Source: Cruorifilaria tuberocauda
Lineage: Eukaryota > Nematoda > Chromadorea > Rhabditida > Onchocercidae
DNA length: 64,000 nt
Reading direction: 5' to 3'
Assembly (NCBI GenBank): GCA_013365365.1
Contig: JABVXU010000053.1
Location: 163,922-227,921, forward strand
Of the stretch, positions 1 to 13,043 are shown piece by piece. The translations under genes were made by a program, and so were the position numbers. Under the pieces are notes generated by a model. It was given only the letters and a program-made list of their open reading frames with translations, searched no databases and had not been told where the DNA came from. Every line of letters begins with the position of its first letter. Position 1 is the stretch's first letter.

Positions 1-36
1 AAGCAATCTCTAAATTGATAATATTATACAATATAC

Positions 37-467
37 CACGTGGCATGCATGTTCATCAAAGCCAAACTGCATATCGATAATTCGATCAACACCAAGTTGC
101 GTAACACATTCCAATCGCTTATTCCTAATGTGCTTCCGAAGTTTCATAGTGAAAGACGAAGGAAACTGAGCCTTAGGCCAGTCGAAAGTGGTTTTATGAA
201 TTCTGCATCCAGACTCCAATATGATGAAACACTTCTCATCTGGCCTGTAAGACTACATATATATAAATCCTCTAACGTATATATAGATTCTCTCCCTTCC
301 CCGTTCTTTGTTACCATATCGAAGGAAACATGGAAATCGTACTTCTGAATCCGTATTAGATATGTTTTAGAATTCACATCATACACATTGACGACACGCT
401 GACCAGTGAGCTCCTTCAAGTCATGAACTACAGCAAATACATCCAGAGTTGAGAATCGGTTCTTCAT
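37..467 (-). CDS. NEMF/Rqc2 homologue, 5' end only
   Basis: N-terminal part of the ribosome-quality-control factor NEMF (Rqc2, Caliban), which binds stalled 60S subunits carrying peptidyl-tRNA, helps recruit the E3 ligase Listerin and, in yeast, directs CAT-tail addition. Two exons are visible. Exon 1 (467-315) starts [10 protein letters not shown] and contains [17 protein letters not shown], the start of the NFACT-N domain. Exon 2 (213-37) contains [19 protein letters not shown] and KQLGVDRI-like sequence (here [14 protein letters not shown]). Donors are GTAACA at 314 and GTATAT at 36. The ATG at 467 was chosen because the family protein begins with the same MK-RFST motif. The rest of the gene lies beyond the left edge. 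Family identity is secure from these motifs; function is inferred from the family. Confidence 0.9.
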
Positions 468-1787
468 GCTGAACAAGCCATCTCATTCAAATTAATCCAA
501 GAATCAGTGCTTCTAGATCTGCAATGATGCAAGACGAAAAATCTCTACGCTAAACATTTAGAATCGTGAAGCCCCTTACTCTCCTGAATTGTTTGGTTAT
601 ATTATTTAATGAATACACTGGTCACCCAATTATTTTGCAACATCAAATACTTGTTAAAATTCTTTGTCTCTTCTATCACTTGCGTAAACATAGAACGACG
701 CAAGAAATATCATACATTTTTCAGATAACTGAAGGATGTAACCATTTCCATTAATTATGCGTGCACTATACAATAATTTAATACGAATTTGAACGAATCA
801 ACGAGCAGTGTAAGACACAACCATTGAAAATGGCAGTATTGAAATCATTTCCGCTTCATAAATGCCAAAAATATGACTCAAGATTGTATCTGATCGCAAA
901 GCAAACAACTGCATGCACAACAAACCCTTATAAAGAATAAAATTAGAATTAATAAATAGTTGAAATGCTTAATGTTACACAAAACAAAGCTAAAATAAAT
1001 ACTTAGAACACAATCAAAATGACACCAAGCTAATTTACTCTCTAGGGAAAAAACAAAAATGGATGAAAATAAAAATAAGCTATTACACAACAATTATTCA
1101 GAACAATCAAAAAGGAGAAAGGTTGATAGTCCGGATACACGCACAATTATAGCACCGCACATCTTACAGCAATATTATAAAATGGAGGAAAGAATGATAT
1201 CTATCTATACGATAATCATCTATATTCTCGGCCAGCATCATTATCAATTAATGTACAGTAGATGCTATTCATAAAATTACAATATTTTCTTAACATACGA
1301 AAACCCGATATGACACGTAAGAAGTTCAGGACCAGTACTAATTTTTATGTCTGTAAACACATTCCAGAAAATGCATTTTTCTTTTTTTTGACAAAAAAGA
1401 AAACTAACAAAGCAATGAAAGATCAAACAGGCGAATAAGAAAATAACTATCTCGATTACTTATAATTCATTCGCATGGTTACTGCGGCCAAATTTCATTT
1501 GGATATCTATCATCATCACAAACTATGTCGCTTCTGCCCCATCAGGTGATTAGCTTAATAAAGCAAAAGATTCCGCCAAAGATAACAATTTCTCATCATT
1601 AATTGGTTGCTTCAACACTGCCTTAAAATAGATGATATAGCGAATTCGTACATCATCTTAAGATCTTAAAATTACAGCATGAAAGAGCAAACATATTAAT
1701 TAAGATAACTGAACAGTAGTACATCATTAGTACTGAAAACACATATTTCCGATAAGATGCACTGAAACAATAGTTGCAATGAATTAA
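468..1787. other. Intergenic, no gene seen
   Basis: This A+T-rich stretch lies between the start of the NEMF gene and the stop codon of the DIS3L2-type gene. Short open frames occur but none carries a recognisable motif or sensible splice sites. It should hold the NEMF promoter and the 3' UTR of the nuclease gene. A short candidate alternative terminal exon for the nuclease near 1500-1535 was considered and not accepted. Confidence 0.6.
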
Positions 1788-4700
1788 TCATCTGATATGA
1801 ATAACAGTTTTGAACGAAATAATTACCTGATATTTCGTTGGTTCCGGAAGTGCGGAAAGGACTACCTCAACAACAGTACAAATCGAAATAACTTGCTCAA
1901 TTGCAGCATTTGAACCGTCGTTGGTGGAGTCCCAGTAAAGAAGAAGCGATGGACATGGACCTTCAATGAAACGTGGCTCTCGTGCCAATCGTAGACGCTA
2001 TAATATTGGAAAAATATGTAAGCATAATTACAAATAATGTCGCCGTGTTGGATTACCTCTAGATACCTACATCACAGACAAATAATGAAAATAACAAAAT
2101 GGATAATGGGTGACACTAATTTTTATCTTACCTGTTTTCTTCTCTCATAAAATTATCAAGATATTTCGAATTAATGAACCTCTAAAACAACAAACTGAGA
2201 TGTAGTCTAAACATCACGAGCTTTACTTTTAATAAAATTTATTTTAAGTGAAAATAAAAAAAACATACACTAGTATAAACGCGCTTTACAACGCCGTATT
2301 TTACGATCAGTACATCAAAAGAAGCATCAAGTACTTGTATTACTACAGCACGCTCCGTTAGTGGTCCACATTCCTAAAATTAATGCTTATTAACAAATAA
2401 ATTAAACGATTAAACTATCTCTATTATATATACCTTCAAAGGATTGACGAAAGCACATAGAAAAACTAAACAAACCTTAATGAAGACACCAAAAAACATA
2501 TCATCACTCGCTTCTGAAACTGTTCTTGCAGTTAGTTTTCTATCATTGCAGTGACTTGCTATCGTCTCGACCTCTTTCATAGTCAAACCTGGCGCTGGAG
2601 AGTAACCGAGTGCTGCTGACAAAAAACGATGCACCTAAAAAGTTGTTTCCCATCTACGTTTCTATAAGAAAATGAAAAATATTTATGACATTTTGCAAAT
2701 TTTTGTAAAAATATTTAAATCCCTCAATATTTTTAGACTGTTTAGATATTTTAGTCTCAAAAACTATTAAGCATTATATTAAAAAAAAAAAGAAAGCAAA
2801 ACAAATTGATTAGAATGCAGAAATTTGATTTTATAAAATTTAAGCGAAGCTGTCTTATATTCATTTCAACCACTAACGAACCATAATATCAGGGTATCGA
2901 CGTATCGGTGAAGTGAAATGAGTATAAAGGGGCACCGAGAGAGCATAATGTGCATAATCAGCTCGATTTTTCAACGAACCAACGCAGAAATATAGCGCCA
3001 ACTGCATTGATTTCATCAGTAAATGCGTCAGCATCTAAAACGAAGGCGATATTCAACTTTTATCAAGTCTTCCATATATTTTAGCCATCATAAAAAATAC
3101 TGAAAAAGAAGTAGGATATCTATTTTTTTCCAGTTCTTATTTTTCAATTACAGATGGATTACCTGAATAATGGCTCGTTTTAATTCGTTATCTCCCTCAT
3201 ACTTCTGCAAGCTCGAAGAAATAGTTGCGCTTGAGGAACCATCTACTACGAAGCCAACTTTTTCACACTTCTCCAAAATATCACGTAGCATCTAAAAATA
3301 AGTACTTCAGAAAAAATTTAGTAAAAATAAATTTGAGATGGAATTTGTTTTTACTAAATTTTTTCTCTAATAATGATCTGAAATAAGGTCTAGATAGCTT
3401 TATTTTTATAAATTTTAACAAAAAACAAGAAAAATTATACTTTTATTTTTGGAGGCGGATGTCGTCGTAAAAGTGCAGTTTTCGGAAATGCTGATTCAAT
3501 TTTCCGAGCTACAGCTATGTTTGCCAACAACATGAATTCTTCAACAAGAAAATTGGCTTCCATACGCTGTAATGGAGTAATCTTGATATCTATTTAATCT
3601 GAAAAAAAAAAGTAAAATTCAGACAGTTTAGCAAACATAAAGAAACCATAAACAAGTTTACTTCGTTGAGAGAAAGACTATTAGGCATTCCCGATGTTTC
3701 ATCAAGTGTGAATCTAAGCTTAGGCATGTCAAGATGGAGAGATCCATTTTCAATTCGTTTTTTTCTCAAGAGCTGTGCAATCTGAAAAAGTAGATAATAA
3801 TAGGTAATTTGAATCTCAGGTGATCTAAGCAGAAATCTGGATATCGATTTTTTACGAATAAAGCGCAATATAATACTTTCATGAAGATTTTATAGTACAC
3901 TTTTCTCTTCCATCATTAAAAACATGTTTAGAAATAATACATTCAAATCATAATCAAAAAGTATGTAAGATATTTTCAAAGGATACTTTATGCAAACGAA
4001 GTACTGATTCTTTCACTTCATCTGACTTTTTGCCATTAAAAATATCTGGCAGCTCGCATAGAACAAAATCTTTTTCTGGATGAACGATGAAATTCTACAA
4101 GAAGGAAACAATTAGCACGATAAAAAAACGCCGAAAACAGAAAAAAAAATCTTCTACCTGCGCACAGTCATAAGACAATTTGCAACAAGACCGAATAATT
4201 GTACGTCCAAACCACTCATCAAATATTTCTCCTTCATCATTGATTTTCCACACAACCGAAAACGTCAGTCGATCGACATCGGGATTTAATGAACATAATT
4301 CTTCACAAAGTATTTGGGGCAGCATTGGAATCACCTGGAAATCTTAGACAAGCATCTAAATTCAAAGTGATTTAAAACAAATATAGTGAAATTAAATAGA
4401 CTAACTTTGTGAACAAGATAAATCGATGTGCCGCGGTTAAAAGCCCAGTGATCAAGTTCGGTGCCGAACTGTACGAAATGCGAGACATCAGCTATGTGAA
4501 CACCAACCTGGAATTCTCATAATACTTTTTTGCACAAAATAACACATAATTCTGTGGAAACTTATGCAACTTACCTCCCAACCAGGATTGCCAGCTCCAT
4601 CACAGTCCGAAATCGGCTTTATATGAAGAGCATCGTCCAAATCTCGTGCCATACTTGGATCGATTGTAAATACAGTTTCGTTCCGGAAATCTTTTCGATA

Positions 4701-7700
4701 CTTGAACTCTTTCTGCAAAATGTTACATATAATTCCATGCGGGTATGCACGGAAGAGGAAAGAAAATTAATGAGTTCCAATGACCGAATTACATTTAAGA
4801 TCAACTTCATCAATTTGGCATTCAACGGAAACAAACTTCGTCAATTTTCCACTTCAATGCTTCGGTAATTGGAAGTGACGAAAGCGCAGCCTGTGAAAAC
4901 TCTCGGGTATCAACATCATTTGCTAGTAATAAGCCTTCTGTTTCTGCTTCTACGTCACCCGCTAAACCAAGGCTCTTGTATAACTTCCTGAAACATGTCA
5001 CTGATTTATGCAGCACAACATAACTTCTTAAGAATAGAACTAGAAATGAACGGAAGTTGCTCACCCTCGTGCAAACTGTGCTGTTGCTTGCCACTCTATC
5101 ATCCGTGCTACATAAATAAATTTCGCAAAATCTTGTGGACGGTCAAAGAACGTAGCGGGCGTTTGCTCCGCTGGAATCATCATACGTGGCATTCGTGAAT
5201 CACCCGGCGAGAAAAGTGCCCAATTACGATTTCCATCTGCCATCATTTTTAGCATGCCTACTGCAGCTCGACAATTTTTTTGCTCACTGATGAAAACCAC
5301 CTAAAATTACTCACTTGCCAAAATTCTGTGCCACTGATATTAATTACCGAAGAACAGGAATTAATTATAAATGGCTTTAGCAGTGCAAAGTTTGGATTAA
5401 CCTCGGCGGTTTTTTGAAGGCACATGTCAGGAATACCCCAATCTTCATCCGGCATATCCGATAAAATTCGGTAATTTGATCGTCGCTGCACGGATCCGTT
5501 TATGCCAATTCCGTTACGCCGTGTCGTTACTGTACCTCCTCCCAAACTTGAGGTGGAAGTACCACATGCCGATGTTCCAGACTGTGAAAGACCTCTTAAA
5601 ATATACCTAGTAAATTCCGACAGTTGTTTTTTTCGATGCCAGTAAAACAACTAAATGGAAAATCTTCTACATACATTGGTGAATCAGTCCGTTTCATGAT
5701 GGAGAGCCTAGATATGATGCTCAGAATAGCCGGGTCAATACCATCACCGTCATCTACCACTCGTTTCCGACGTTCCAATTCAAGCTATAATAAAATGAAA
5801 TTCACCACTTTCATTGTAAATGTACAAGTTATGTGCTCAAGGATAACACAAAATTCTTAAATAACTTTCAAAATAACCTTCGCAGCAATACACAGCATCT
5901 GTTCGCGGCTATATTGTCGATTTTTTGTAACAGGCACATCTTCCTTCAACTTTTCACTCGAAATGCATTTGTCGACGCATATAGGTAACTGAAAGACGAG
6001 AAATTGTTCCATGAAAATTCCAAACTACAGATAAGTCGAATAGCAATATATTTTGATTTGTCACTTTCAAAAAAACAAAAGTAATTTACATCAAGAAGTT
6101 CAGCTGGTGATAGTTCTATTTCGCAATCGCTACGTTTGATTGGTGGAATAGTCAACGGTTGACCATTGTCATCGACACGAGCTTTCAGATTCCCCCCGCG
6201 CCATGCTTCATACAGCGCATCACGAACCTAAACATTCAAGGTCATGAAAAAACGCTACAAAACAAAGAGATACCAAATATCAAATCAAAGATCAATGTAC
6301 AACTTACCACCCAACAGTTTCTGTCCTTGATGCGAACGACGACAACATCACCGTGAAGTGCGCGATTACGATCGTGAACACCAAGAATCAAGATATCCTG
6401 TTGCTCGTCACCCATAGGATTATCCACAAATGATTCCTCATAGTTACGTTGATTAACACGCAAAACACCCTTAAATGAGTTTAATGCAATATTAACACTA
6501 CCTCATTCGTAATGGAAGGAAGAGAAATCACAGTATGATGGATGACATTAACAGACAAAAAGATAAAAGATAAAAAAAGAAGCATACCTTGATGAGATCT
6601 CCATTGGCTAATCCACGATTCACTGCATCCAAACTCATGTAAGGCATAAAAAAGGGTTTACGAGTTTTCTGATTCTGCTGAATATTTCGTTGTTGATTAT
6701 TTCCATTACTCTGCGAAGCATTACTTTGTACGCCATGTATATTGCTGAGGTATTGATGACGTCCAGCAGCACCTAAAACACCGTTTTTATTGCCTATAAA
6801 TGACAGGAGTACGTATAAGTAGTGCTTTTATATTTACAAAAATATATTGAAATATATAGCCAGATCATGATCAATAATGTTAATTTCTAATAATTTGATA
6901 TAAAAATTAATGTCAAGAAATGATAGGAACGACCCACTCTTACGTATTGTTGGCGGATGTTTGCTTGCTGCAGTCGTCATCACCACCACGACATGTTGGA
7001 AGGGAAGAAAATTGAAATTTTAACCGCCTAAGTACTGCAGCACTATAGCATGCTGATCAAAGGTCTCATCGATAGACTTCATATTTGACTGAGTAACTAG
7101 GCTCGTATTTATCAAATATGAGTGGTCGATGCGAGAATTATCACTAATTCCCTAACATTACTTTCATCAGATCATTTCAGAGGAAAGGAGACTATTCGCC
7201 AGCTATCAGTCCAATTCATAAATGAAATATAATTAGCTTAATGCCATCCATAGCTCTTCTTTGAATAATTATCGTCAGTGAATACTTCCGAAATGTAATA
7301 TAACAATTGTTAACAAAGGTCATGGGATGGATTACAACATGCAGGTGTTAAAAATTCCCCGTTCTCCAGCCAGCCGGATTCGAACCAGCGACCTAAGGAT
7401 GTCAGCTTATACTCTACAGTCCTCCGCTCTACCAACTGAGCTATGGCTGGCCACGTCACCGATGAAATCGGTTCTTCCTGTACATGATTAATATTACCTT
7501 GTCTTTGAGGACCTAAACCATGAGGGAAGATGCCATGCCCCGATGTTGCGGGTGTCACCGGTCGTTGCATCCCGCTCTGAGCCAGCGGGTACATCGGAGA
7601 AAGTGGTGGCAGTAGCCGAATCAAGTCCATTGGTGGTAAGTGAACCGTATTTCTGTGTCCTGACACCCGATTATTACAGCCTGCAAACTAGATTCAAGCT

Positions 7701-8835
7701 TTAATCGAAAAATTCGAAAATTGCTCGGTAATACTACCTTTATCAATTCTCAATGTGCTTGCATCTAAAAGAATTGTATTTTAATAAAATTTAAAAGTCC
7801 CAACAAATTGTTTTTTTTCCACTAAAAAAAAGCGATTATACCAGCGGAATTATGTCCGGTAGATAAGAGTGACGGTTGTGAACCAGTATGAATAATAGCA
7901 GCTGCTTTCATCGCTTTTTCAAATATGCATGTAGGAAGAGCTGATGGATATGGACGACGATCTGCTTCGTGAGCTATGAGGAAACGAAAAAGTAGGAGAG
8001 GAGTTTTTGTTCTTGTTAATAGCTTGCGTTATTTCTTTTTTTTGGAATGTGGACGCAACAATGTTCTATTTGAACAATCCCGTATAACAATGCTTAAGTA
8101 CGACATGATAACTACTATTAATCTAATTAAAAGAATTGACTAAGGCTAATCATTTTATTTTATGGTCACTATTTCGTTAAACAAATAACAAAGAAGTTAC
8201 TTATTGAGACAAGTCCTGGCGGTAGTGGAGGAACCTTCCATCCCGCAACATCAAGAAGAGTGGCGGGATCGACCGATATTCCATGATTTGATGCATTAAT
8301 CATTGACGGTGCACAATTGTAGTAGTCATTATTGCATTCAGTAGTGATTACCGAGCTGCTTCGATCTTTTTTTCGTTTCTTCTTATCAGCGTTTTTATCG
8401 CCACATCCCATTAATTCCGATACACTTATTTTCCCTGTTCGCACTCCCTAAAGCAATAGATATTATAATATTATCAAGTAGTATCAAATAAATTCAAATT
8501 CAGTTCATATATTCTTCTCGACACATCATTTGTTATAGGCCAATCCAAATCGGATTCGTAAAGCAATGGTGAAGTTGGATTACTGCAGTCTTTTGAACTT
8601 CAGCAGTACCAATATGATATTTTATTCGTTTCTGCCATTTATTCATTTCGAAATAACTTACAGTGGAAGAATTGGCTCGTCCGCGACGTTGAATTTCATT
8701 CAGTAGTGCAAGTTCTTCCACACTGAGCGACACACGTGCCCCTTCCTTCTCGGCACTTACTTCATTGAAGCTGACAGTTCGTGCGGGTGGCGCATCTCGA
8801 ACTATTGGTATAGTGCATTTTTTGTTGGATGACAT
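1788..8835 (-). CDS. disl-2: DIS3L2-type 3'-5' exoribonuclease
   Basis: RNase II/RNB-family exoribonuclease that degrades uridylated RNAs in the cytoplasm (DIS3L2; disl-2 in C. elegans). Exons with phase-checked borders: 8835-8662, 8447-8201, 7973-7842, 7764-7738, 7680-7498, 6793-6588, 6469-6308, 6227-6090, 5988-5878, 5784-5675, 5606-5348, 5300-5065, 4987-4837, 4712-4575, 4507-4406, 4334-4158, 4094-3987, 3781-3662, 3566-3441, 3291-3163, 3034-2882, 2634-2476, then 2373 to about 2290 and 1994-1788. Cold-shock regions contain [17 protein letters not shown] and [18 protein letters not shown]. The RNB core has [15 protein letters not shown] with its catalytic aspartates, [19 protein letters not shown], and [16 protein letters not shown]. 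No PIN domain is seen, as expected for DIS3L2. The N-terminal extension of about 250 residues is low in conserved motifs. The join near 2130-2300 is unresolved. The start is the first good Met ([12 protein letters not shown]); the frame is open further upstream. Confidence 0.93.
6944..6980 (-). CDS. Possible alternative first coding exon of the DIS3L2-type gene
   Basis: The minus strand reads [12 protein letters not shown] plus one base, then a strong GTAAGA donor at 6943. The phase matches the acceptor at 6793, so this exon can splice to the shared exon coding [13 protein letters not shown]. No AG acceptor lies just upstream of the ATG, which suggests a transcript start rather than an internal exon. 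If real, the short isoform would lack the N-terminal extension but keep both cold-shock regions and the RNB core. Confidence 0.5.
7365..7450 (-). tRNA. tRNA-Tyr (GTA) with a 13-base intron
   Basis: The 86-base gene folds as a full cloverleaf. The seven-base acceptor strands CCAGCCA and TGGCTGG pair perfectly, followed by discriminator A. The D arm contains AGCTCAGTTGGTAGAGC (A box). The anticodon GTA is at 7417-7415. The T arm is GCTGG TTCGAAT CCGGC (B box). The mature anticodon loop is interrupted after the base next to the anticodon by a 13-base intron at 7413-7401, the usual tRNA-Tyr intron position; the mature length is 73. It lies on the same strand inside the intron between the DIS3L2-type exons ending at 7498 and beginning at 6793. 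Confidence 0.97.
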
Positions 8836-11800
8836 GATTCCTGTTATCGTTATCTGTCTTGCTGTCACTGTGATGTCGTTGTTGTTGTTGTTTGTTCCGG
8901 TACGTTTTGGATGAATTCTTCTACAATTCCATTCAACTCTCACAATGGAATGAACAACAAACAAATGGAGTGAAGCAATTCACATACATTCTCATTCATT
9001 AACTAACTCAATATCAATCAAATTTTTCCCATTTTCGGTAAATAAACCAGATTACTACATTGCTATCCTAAATGCAATGACCAGCTACCTTTCTAATATT
9101 TCAAATGAGGTGCATTCACTTATCTTTCCTTCCATTCTTATGCGTAAGTTAACGTCTTTCAAACCTGTTCTATCCTCTTCTTTCCTTTCTTATCACTATT
9201 TATTTCCATTGATTCGAAGCTTTTCTATCACAAGTATCAACCGTTGATAAGTAATGCTAAAAACTTTGGCCTAAATATTGTATCCCATCCCGCCCTTTTA
9301 ATGAGCAAAATTTGTAATGATGATCACTTCACAGGTAATATCCGACAACGCTATCGATAATTCTGAACCTACTGCTCAGTTCACAATCATTTTCATTATG
9401 ACTTCTCAAGAAAGTGAATTGACGATTTATACAACAAAACACGTACATCTTGTGGATGAGTTAGAGATATGTGTGAGGACCAAACACATGGATCAAATTT
9501 ACGCTCGAGAATATATACAATTTTATATGTGAATCATGAACGTGATAGGAATAAGAATACAAGTATTTAGCGTAAGATAAAATACGTGCTTTCCCAAACA
9601 AGCGTTCATATAAGAGACATTCATGTGAAAATCAGTAATAGCATAATCAATGATCTGACCACCATATACAATTTTTGGTCAGTATAAAACAAACAAAAAA
9701 TGCAAGAAGTAATTACAATGAAATGCAATAGATACACGTGAGACACGTCTTTACGATAAAGTCGCTTGAGGTCACCTTGAAGCAACAGTAACAACCGACC
9801 AATCGTTGTGATGACAAATAACCGAATGGAATATTTCTGCCTGAACGTCATGTCATGATCTTATGCTGTATGCAAATCAGTTAAATGGCGTACGTGCATA
9901 TTGCAATTGTAGCAATCTTAGAACATTCTGGAACAATGTTGGAGCATTACCGTATTTTTGTTTCACTTCGGTGGAAAAAGACGCTTCTGGATTACTGTAG
10001 TTGCCGCATATATCTATTTTGATTTTCAGGATTACTATATTTCTGCCTATCTCGGCAAAATTATGTTCCACGATTTATGTTTACCATACCAATGGTATAG
10101 TACTAGAAAGATAGCTATATATATGAAAGAAAGATCTCTATGTATCACCATACTTCAAAATTACTGTCAATATTCTAGAGTACTGTGTATAATTGGATGA
10201 ATTATTCCTCAACTGTAACATAATAGTTAGGCATCTATTACATATAATTGGCATGCATGTGACATATGAAACATAAATTTTGTGTTCAAAAATTCTGCGT
10301 TTTAGTATGAATCACACACGTTAGTATTTTGCTGCATTTTGAATCAACATTTGAACATCGATAGCTTTCAAATTAATAATAAGCTTACTGTTCTAGCAGG
10401 TAGCATCTTAATAGTTATAAGTTTAACGAAAGTTTAAAATTCCGAAAATTCAAAAATGAGGTATCCTTTTGACTTTGATATGTAATTATTATTTTCTGCT
10501 CAAATATCTGTTCAAGGACTTGTTTTGTGAAAAATCAAGCAATATATATACGTGGGAAATCTTTCTCTTTCTTCGGTATCTCACCTGCTTTTTCATTTAC
10601 TCGTGATTAAGTAATATGCTTAAAACACTTTCCACTGCAAAGAAAGAAAAACTATAGAAAAAAAATCAAAGAAAGGTAATTGCACAATTTTATGCAAATC
10701 GAAATTATTCTATTTATTGACTGTGAAAGAGAAAGATAAAAGTGGTAAAATAGGACGGAAGTGGGAGAGTTGAGAAGAAAAGCAATCAGATTAAAGAAAA
10801 AAAAGAGGGAGCAAACTAATTTAATTTTTACAAAAATCAAAAAGGAAGTAATAATCAACCGTTCACTAATTAGGCTTGATTATAAACTGTTTGCGATTTC
10901 AGACACTTATAATTTTTCTTCAAAACATTCTTTATATGTGAATTTTTCTTTTCATGATTAACTCATTTACTATCTTTACAATAGATACTTTAAGACAGAG
11001 CTCTATCTATAGCAAAATTAGTTTCTGATCAGTTTCTGCTATTGCAGTTGTCAGGTTTTTTGAAAATTTTTTACATTTTCAGTATAGATGCATCCTCAAA
11101 TTTGCATTTCCGGTTAAGATAGCGAAATAATTTCTCAAATTAATGAATCTTAACAATTACATAAATATTATCGATTTCGGCAGTATTTTAATTAGTATTG
11201 CAACAAATACTATACACTAGATGATACATTTCTATGTCGTCTAGTCGTATACTCAGAATGCCAAATCCAGGAAAATACAAAAGTCTTTTATTTTTCACAG
11301 CTCACGGTAATATAAATTTAGAATTTTATGATTTAGGAAGTTACAAAAAGCTTAATATAATCTTAGATAATGATTCGTCCATATCATTTGTACAAATCAT
11401 CATAATAATAAGCATACTAAAGTTATTTAAAGTGATGTATCACTAATATGTCAAGGATTGGTTGCTAACTTGATGCCGGATAAATTGCTAATATTCGTTA
11501 AAGAAAATCCAATACATTTCCTACTTATTCATTTTAGATTATTATTCTTATCATCTTATTGTTATTATTATCAGTCTTATTATATCACTTATTATTATCA
11601 GTCATTGTTGATGATCGTCTTAAATTATTACCACTGTACAGTCCTCGTTGTTCTTAATATTTACACTATCATCAAAAGTAATAGGTACATGATTAGTGAT
11701 TATGACTGTTGTAAACAACAATTTTTTTCAACCTTATTTCTATTAATGATATTCTAGAAATCAAATATTATGTTGTAACATTGTCTAAATACACCAGACA

Positions 11801-12402
11801 TGCTCTTCTCAAACATTCTCAGTGGAAACCCTCTACGAATACAATCAGATACTATTAGTGTAGTATCTTTTCTTTATGTTGTACTCATTTCCGCATGGTT
11901 AGACCTATCAAAGAATAATCAAAAAAATCCACAAATTATTACTACGTACACCGAAAGGTAATGATGCTTCTATTAGATCGCAGTCTATTTATCTGCGATA
12001 TCCTATTCTCAAATCTTTCCAAAAATTGTTGTTCGGCATCTGTTGCAATCACCTCGATTTTTTCTTACTTATTATACTGTCAGTTTTCATATGCTGTGTG
12101 CTTTCTTTTCCAGAATACTTTGCATATTTCGTGGAAAACGGAAGATTTCGAAAATTATCATGCAAACAGATTATTTATTGCCCAACAAAATCGGTAAATA
12201 ATAAATAAGAGATAAAATTAGATAAAAAGAAAAAAACAAATATAACTTTAAAGCCTGAGGTTAAACGCATAAAAAACCTCGTCTTAAACTCATAACAGTA
12301 ATCAATTTTTCCTGTTCCAGAATGTATTCTCGCAAAAAAAGCAAGTGTGTAAGAGGAATAAGATCAAAATAACTATTAGCCAATAAAGCCATACAGAAAG
12401 AA
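8836..12402. other. Long gene-poor stretch
   Basis: This stretch of about 3.6 kb has no coding region I can support. Short frames on both strands, for example 9317-9532 and 11458-11757, are rich in Ile, Tyr and Leu, lack known motifs, and look like chance openings in A+T-rich DNA. It must include the promoter of the DIS3L2-type gene (near 8836-9100) and the 3' UTR of LSM2 (below 12403). Confidence 0.5.
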
Positions 12403-13043
12403 TCATGTTGCGGCAGATCTTTTAGCTTGCATAACTTCTTTCCGACTTGCATCTTGTAGCAGCTGGGTGTCTATTTGATCAGCAGGAAGTTGCACGTACC
12501 GCACCACGGATCCACGAATAAAGCAGTTTTTGACGGAAAGCATATGAGGGTACCGTTCTGAATCGGTCACTGAGATATCCGTTAGTTTCATGTTTAGATA
12601 CTGATCCACAGAATGTAAAGTACCGCAGATACTGCAATGAAAATATCACATTTCAGTTAACTCGAAAGATGTAGCAAGAGTGCAATGTGAAAACAATGCA
12701 AACAAAATTTATGTTCACCTGTTAGCAACAACTAACTATTTGCTAATCCTTTAAGAAAACCAAAATAATTTGCCATGTAGGAAACAAGAAGCCAAGTAAT
12801 GTAAATAACGAAAATGTAAAGCAATTTCAAAGTAACTCACCTCAGATCATTTTTCAATTCCACTACCACATCTTTTCCAACCAATGATTTGAAAAATGAA
12901 TAAAACAACTGCAAATAACATTTGAATTACGAAGCTTATCTTCTTATGTTATGTCTCATATAAACAAATTAACTTTCATTTCTAAGTAAAAGTTTAAATG
13001 ACATCTTTTTTTCTCTCCTGACTTTTTAAAAAAAACTTACCAT
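12403..13043 (-). CDS. lsm-2: U6 snRNA-associated Sm-like protein LSm2
   Basis: Subunit of the LSm1-7 ring (cytoplasmic decapping) and LSm2-8 ring (U6 snRNA binding in the nucleus). There are three exons: 13043-13041 (the ATG alone), 12908-12841 and 12631-12403. Together they make 99 residues, close to the family length of about 95. The sequence begins MLFYSFFKSLVGKDVVVELK (Sm1 motif). It continues with DQYLNMKLTDISVTD, then MLSVKNCFIRGSVVRYVQLP (Sm2 motif with the IRG triplet). The splice phases agree throughout (phase 0, then 2). The initiating exon of exactly three bases is followed by a consensus GTAAGT donor, so the start is secure despite its size. The C-terminal tail is Lys/Ala-rich and slightly longer than the human one. 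Confidence 0.97.

Noticed and set aside
1480..1540. Short possible last exon for the DIS3L2-type gene after a CAG/GTAATT donor
   Set aside because: Read-through to the stop at 1788 keeps similarity to the family C terminus (KYQVII), so an extra exon is not needed.
7310..7666. Open frame of 118 codons on the minus strand treated as one exon
   Set aside because: Its 3' half is the tRNA-Tyr gene read in frame; a GTAATA donor at 7497 ends the true exon before the tRNA.
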